Shown here one piece after another: positions 4,350-7,755 of a stretch of 7,755 nucleotides of DNA (its first letter is position 1; each line of letters begins with the position of its first letter). A program made the translations under genes and the position numbers. Below the pieces are notes generated by a model. It searched no databases and was not told the origin of the DNA. It saw nothing but the letters and a program-made list of their open reading frames with translations. Source of the DNA: a bacterium (GTDB lineage: Bacteria; Bacteroidota; Bacteroidia; Cytophagales; Thermonemataceae); contig JANYGM010000381.1 in the NCBI GenBank assembly GCA_025362415.1, positions 1 to 7,755 of the forward strand, given 5' to 3'.

Positions 4350-7300
4350 CAATCAATATAAAAAGAAATATTACACTAATCAGATTTTGAAAGGTGTTTT
4401 GATTTCTGGTGCGCTCCTGCTCACCGCTTACCTAAGCCTAAATGCTTTTGAACATTTTGGGCGTTTTGGTACGGTTATTCGTGGAGCTTTTCTCTTTACA
4501 TTTGTTTCTTTGGCACTTTTTTCTATCTTTTATTGGATAGCTGTGCCTGTGGCGAGGCTCACCAAAATAGGTAAACGTATTTCTGATGAAGAGGCTTCTC
4601 TACAAATTGGGCGTTATTTTCCTAATATTGATGACAAACTTATCAATACTTTGCAACTTAGCCGTATGACTGCAAATAATGAAACAAACACACTTTTGGT
4701 GGCATCTATCCAGCAGAAAACCAATGATTTAAGCGTTTTTACCTTTACTGATGCCGTTGATTTGGGCGAAAATAAGAAATATCTAAAATATTTGTTGCCA
4801 CCACTTTTACTTTTGCTGCTGATTTTTGCGTTTTATAGAGAATTTATTACAGAAAGTTCTGCTAGAATACTCAATTATAATGAGCATTTTGCAGAAAAAG
4901 CACCTTTTAATTTTCTTCTCCAAAATAAAAAATTAGAAGCCTTCAAAAATGAAGATTTTATAGTTACGCTAAAATTAGATGGGCGTTCTGTGCCTGAAGA
5001 TGTATATTTGCTTGTTGGAAATGGACGTTTTAAGATGCCAAAAACTAAAAATGGTGGTTTTGAATACACTTTCAATAAAATACAAAAAACTCAAGATTTT
5101 ACTTTTGAAGCGGCTGGGTTTTCTTCTAATACAATGGAAATCAATGTATTAGAACGTCCTACTTTGCTGAATTTTACTGCAAATTTATCTTATCCTGCCT
5201 ACTTAGGCAAACCTGCTGAAAGTCTTAAAAATATAGGCAATTTGGTTGTGCCACAAGGAACACAAATAAATTGGCAATTAAATACGGGCAGTGCCGAAAG
5301 TTTAGAATTTGCTTTTGATAATGAAAAAGCTGCACAATCTGCTGAAAAACAAGAAGATAAGTCTTTTGTTTTTGCACGCAGAATGATGGCATCACAAGGC
5401 TACCAAATCAAGCTAAAAAACCAATTTTCAGAAAATAAAGATGCTATTAGCTACAATATAAGTGTTATTCCTGACGAATATCCTAAAATTTCTATGGAGG
5501 CATACCAAGATACAGCACTTTTTAACTTTGTAAGTGTTGGTGGGACAGTTTCTGATGATTATGGTTTGTCTAGTTTGAGGCTTTTTTACCGCATCACAGA
5601 CGAGAAAAATCCAAATACAAGTTATTCAAATGTGCCAATACAGCTTACTGGTGGACAAACTGCACAAAATTATTATTTTAGGTTAGAACTTGGACAATTT
5701 CAACTGAAATCTGGGCAGAAGTTTGAGTATTTCACGCAGGTTTGGGACAATGATGGCGCAAATGGTGCTAAATCTGCTCGTAGTGGCGGTTTTGTGTTCA
5801 AAATTCCTGATACAGAAGAAGCTAAAAAAGATTTGAAAGAAAGTATTGCACAAACGGAAAGCCAAATGGAAAAAACTATCCGTAATGCGCAACAACTTCA
5901 AGCAGAGCTAAATGAGCTAGAAGCAAAACTAAAAACAAAGAAAAATGTAGATTTTAATGATAAAAAACAAATCCAAGAAATCTTAAAAAAGAAAAAGCAA
6001 TTAGAAGAAGACATCAAAAAATTGCAAGAATTAAACAAACTTTCTAACGAAAAGCAAGACCGTTTTAGTCCACCAAATGAAGAATTGCAAGAGAAATTTA
6101 AGCAATTACAGAAACTTATGGACAATGTTTTGGACGAGAAAACTAAAAAACTCTACGAGGAATTAGAAAAACTTTTGGAGAAAAATAGAAATGACCAAAA
6201 TGTACTTGAAATGCTTGATAAGCTGGAAAACAAAGAGGAAAATACACAAAAAGAACTTGAACGTGCAATGGAAATGTTTAAGCAAATGAAGTATGACCAA
6301 AAACTTGACCAAACTATCAAAGAACTAGAAAAACTAGCAGAAGACCAAGAAAAATTAGCTGAAAAAACAGAGAAAAATGACAAGGATTTTGATAAAAATT
6401 CTAAGGAAAATCAAGACAAAGCCAAAACAGAAAAAGTAGAAAGAGCTAAAAAAGAGAAGGATTCTAAAGAAAATTCTGACAAAGATTCTAAGGAAAATCA
6501 AGATAAAAATAAAGAAAGTCAAGAGAATTCAGATAAAAAAGAAAGTCAGGAAAGTTTGGAAAAACAACAAAAAGAACTTTCTGAAAAATTTGAGGACATC
6601 AAAAAAGAAATGGAGGATTTGAAAAAGCAAAATGAAGAGTTAAATAACGAAAATCCTACTCCTGATACCAAAGAAGAAGAAAAAGAAGTTGAAAAAGAAC
6701 AAAAAGAGAGTGAGCAAAATATGAAGGAAAAAAAGAATAAAAAAGCGGCTGAAAATCAGAAAAAAGCTGCCAAAAAGATGAAGGAAATGCAGGAAAAAAT
6801 GGAAGGTGCGCAAGAGCAAGAAGAAGAAGAACAAAATGAGGAAAATCAGGAAACTTTGCGCCAAATTCTGGATAATCTTGTAACGCTTTCTTTCAGTCAG
6901 GAGCAACTAATGAAGGATTTTAAAAATATCAATCTTGCTGACCCACGCTTTATTGCGTTGGCACAAAAACAGCTTAAATTGAGAGATGATGCACAAGTTA
7001 TTGATGACAGCCTAACGGCACTTGCCAAAAGAGAGCCTAAAATTGAGAGTTTTGTTACTCGTGAGATGACAGAAATGAAAGCTAATATGAACCAAGCAAC
7101 GGAAAATCTCAAAGAAAGAAAAATAGGAACGGCAAGCTCCAAACAACAATTTGCTATGACTTCTATGAATAATCTTGCATTGATGCTTAGTGATGCACTC
7201 AAAGATATGCAAGGCAGCCCAAAAGATGATGCTGGTGAGGGAAAAGGTAAGAAAAGCGGTAAAAAGAAGTCAAAAGGAAAAGGAAAGGGCAAAGGGAAAG

Positions 7301-7755
7301 GCAAAGGAGATAAAATGAGTGACCTTCAAAAGGAACTTAGCAAGCAATTAGGCGAAATAAAGAAAGGTGGTGCAACTGGGCAACAACTTTCTGAACAACT
7401 TGCCAAAATGGCTGCTAAACAAGAATCTTTGCGCAAAATGCTAGAAGAAATGTCTAAAAAAGGAGAATTTGGTCAAAATGGCGGTGGTGATAAAATCAAA
7501 GAAGCTATCAAACAAATGGAAAAAAATGAAGATGATTTGGTGAACAAACGCCTTACTGATGAACTTGTAAAACGCCAAAAAGAGATAGAAACACGTCTTT
7601 TGGAGGCTGAAAAGTCGCAAAGAGAAAGAGACCAAGAAGAAAAACGCAAAGGAGAAACCTCAAAAGTTTTGGAGAAAAGCGTACCTAAAAATTTGCAACA
7701 ATACAGCAAAAATAAAAATAAGCAAACAGAACTGCTAAAAAGCGTTCCTGCATCA
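4327..7755 (+). CDS. DUF4175-family membrane/coiled-coil protein (3' end cut off)
   Basis: An open frame of 1143 codons runs to the window edge without a stop, so the protein is longer than seen; the family is usually about 1100-1200 residues, so little is probably missing. It starts MSNLIEQLNQYKKKYY. Three membrane helices (about 20-42, 53-77, 154-172) are followed by a beta-rich, probably periplasmic region (about 173-495) with Ig-like stretches such as SVGGTVSDDYGLSSLRLFYR. Then comes a very long Lys/Glu/Gln coiled coil (about 497-850) with a low-complexity Ser-Lys-Glu-Asn part (680-790). Another helical stretch (850-960), a Lys-Gly tract (about 979-995) and a final charged helical part (1000-1143) complete it. 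The architecture fits the Bacteroidota DUF4175 family; the function is not established. The ATG at 4327 is kept because the duplicated copy upstream preserves the same start. It lies 56 nt after the 56-residue gene and is probably the original resident gene into whose 5' end the cargo was placed. Confidence 0.88.
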   Translation, partial: MSNLIEQLNQYKKKYYTNQILKGVLISGALLLTAYLSLNAFEHFGRFGTVIRGAFLFTFVSLALFSIFYWIAVPVARLTKIGKRISDEEASLQIGRYFPNIDDKLINTLQLSRMTANNETNTLLVASIQQKTNDLSVFTFTDAVDLGENKKYLKYLLPPLLLLLLIFAFYREFITESSARILNYNEHFAEKAPFNFLLQNKKLEAFKNEDFIVTLKLDGRSVPEDVYLLVGNGRFKMPKTKNGGFEYTFNKIQKTQDFTFEAAGFSSNTMEINVLERPTLLNFTANLSYPAYLGKPAESLKNIGNLVVPQGTQINWQLNTGSAESLEFAFDNEKAAQSAEKQEDKSFVFARRMMASQGYQIKLKNQFSENKDAISYNISVIPDEYPKISMEAYQDTALFNFVSVGGTVSDDYGLSSLRLFYRITDEKNPNTSYSNVPIQLTGGQTAQNYYFRLELGQFQLKSGQKFEYFTQVWDNDGANGAKSARSGGFVFKIPDTEEAKKDLKESIAQTESQMEKTIRNAQQLQAELNELEAKLKTKKNVDFNDKKQIQEILKKKKQLEEDIKKLQELNKLSNEKQDRFSPPNEELQEKFKQLQKLMDNVLDEKTKKLYEELEKLLEKNRNDQNVLEMLDKLENKEENTQKELERAMEMFKQMKYDQKLDQTIKELEKLAEDQEKLAEKTEKNDKDFDKNSKENQDKAKTEKVERAKKEKDSKENSDKDSKENQDKNKESQENSDKKESQESLEKQQKELSEKFEDIKKEMEDLKKQNEELNNENPTPDTKEEEKEVEKEQKESEQNMKEKKNKKAAENQKKAAKKMKEMQEKMEGAQEQEEEEQNEENQETLRQILDNLVTLSFSQEQLMKDFKNINLADPRFIALAQKQLKLRDDAQVIDDSLTALAKREPKIESFVTREMTEMKANMNQATENLKERKIGTASSKQQFAMTSMNNLALMLSDALKDMQGSPKDDAGEGKGKKSGKKKSKGKGKGKGKGKGDKMSDLQKELSKQLGEIKKGGATGQQLSEQLAKMAAKQESLRKMLEEMSKKGEFGQNGGGDKIKEAIKQMEKNEDDLVNKRLTDELVKRQKEIETRLLEAEKSQRERDQEEKRKGETSKVLEKSVPKNLQQYSKNKNKQTELLKSVPAS

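Noticed and set aside
4875..7709. Eight minus-strand open frames rich in Phe, Ser and Leu
   Set aside because: All are antisense to the DUF4175 reading frame. The A-rich Lys/Glu coding strand automatically yields Phe/Ser-rich open frames opposite.
1..7755. tRNA or rRNA genes
   Set aside because: No cloverleaf with a recognisable T-loop (GGTTCRA) and no rRNA-like stretch was seen on either strand.

Overview
The window is AT-rich DNA that looks like a gliding member of the Bacteroidota, probably a Cytophagales-type organism (Flexibacter/Bernardetia/Microscilla-like; genus is inference). The evidence is a gldD gliding-motility lipoprotein gene, a long DUF4175-type membrane/coiled-coil gene typical of this phylum, several TAnnTTTG promoter -7 boxes, and no clear Shine-Dalgarno sequences ahead of the genes.

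Left part, minus strand. Positions 1-139 are non-coding and packed with perfect hairpins. gldD (168-797) follows; its last codons run into a palindromic intergenic repeat. A terminator palindrome (853-884) separates it from the gene upstream on the same strand (904-2613), a 569-residue AAA-ATPase-like/PD-(D/E)XK nuclease-like protein whose promoter box almost touches its start codon.

Central non-coding part, 2614-3147. The minus strand carries what reads as a complete non-coding RNA gene: a promoter (TTG-N20-TATATTTG, 2929-2959), a body of about 225 nt whose ends pair (2702-2710 with 2918-2926), two short 5' stem-loops, a 33-bp-arm hairpin (2753-2834), and a terminator hairpin with a T7 tract (2641-2700). 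The order closing stem, TTAGC, short stem-loops, long hairpin, closing stem resembles a retron msr-msd RNA, but no reverse transcriptase is present in the window.

Right part, plus strand. From a -7 box at 3048-3055 there is a probable operon: a three-helix small membrane protein (3148-3462), a GNAT-like acetyltransferase (3566-4087), a 56-residue charged protein (4100-4270), and a long DUF4175-like gene (4327 to the window end, cut off at 3'). A segment holding the 5' leader and first eight codons of the DUF4175 gene is duplicated (3515-3559 and 4304-4349). The GNAT and 56-residue genes lie between the copies, so they look like inserted cargo. The upstream copy leaves a 10-codon relic ORF whose stop overlaps the GNAT start (ATGA). 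A third, older copy of the leader (80% identical over 49 nt) precedes the small membrane protein. The two most interesting items are the RNA gene at 2641-2959 and this duplicated-leader cargo module.
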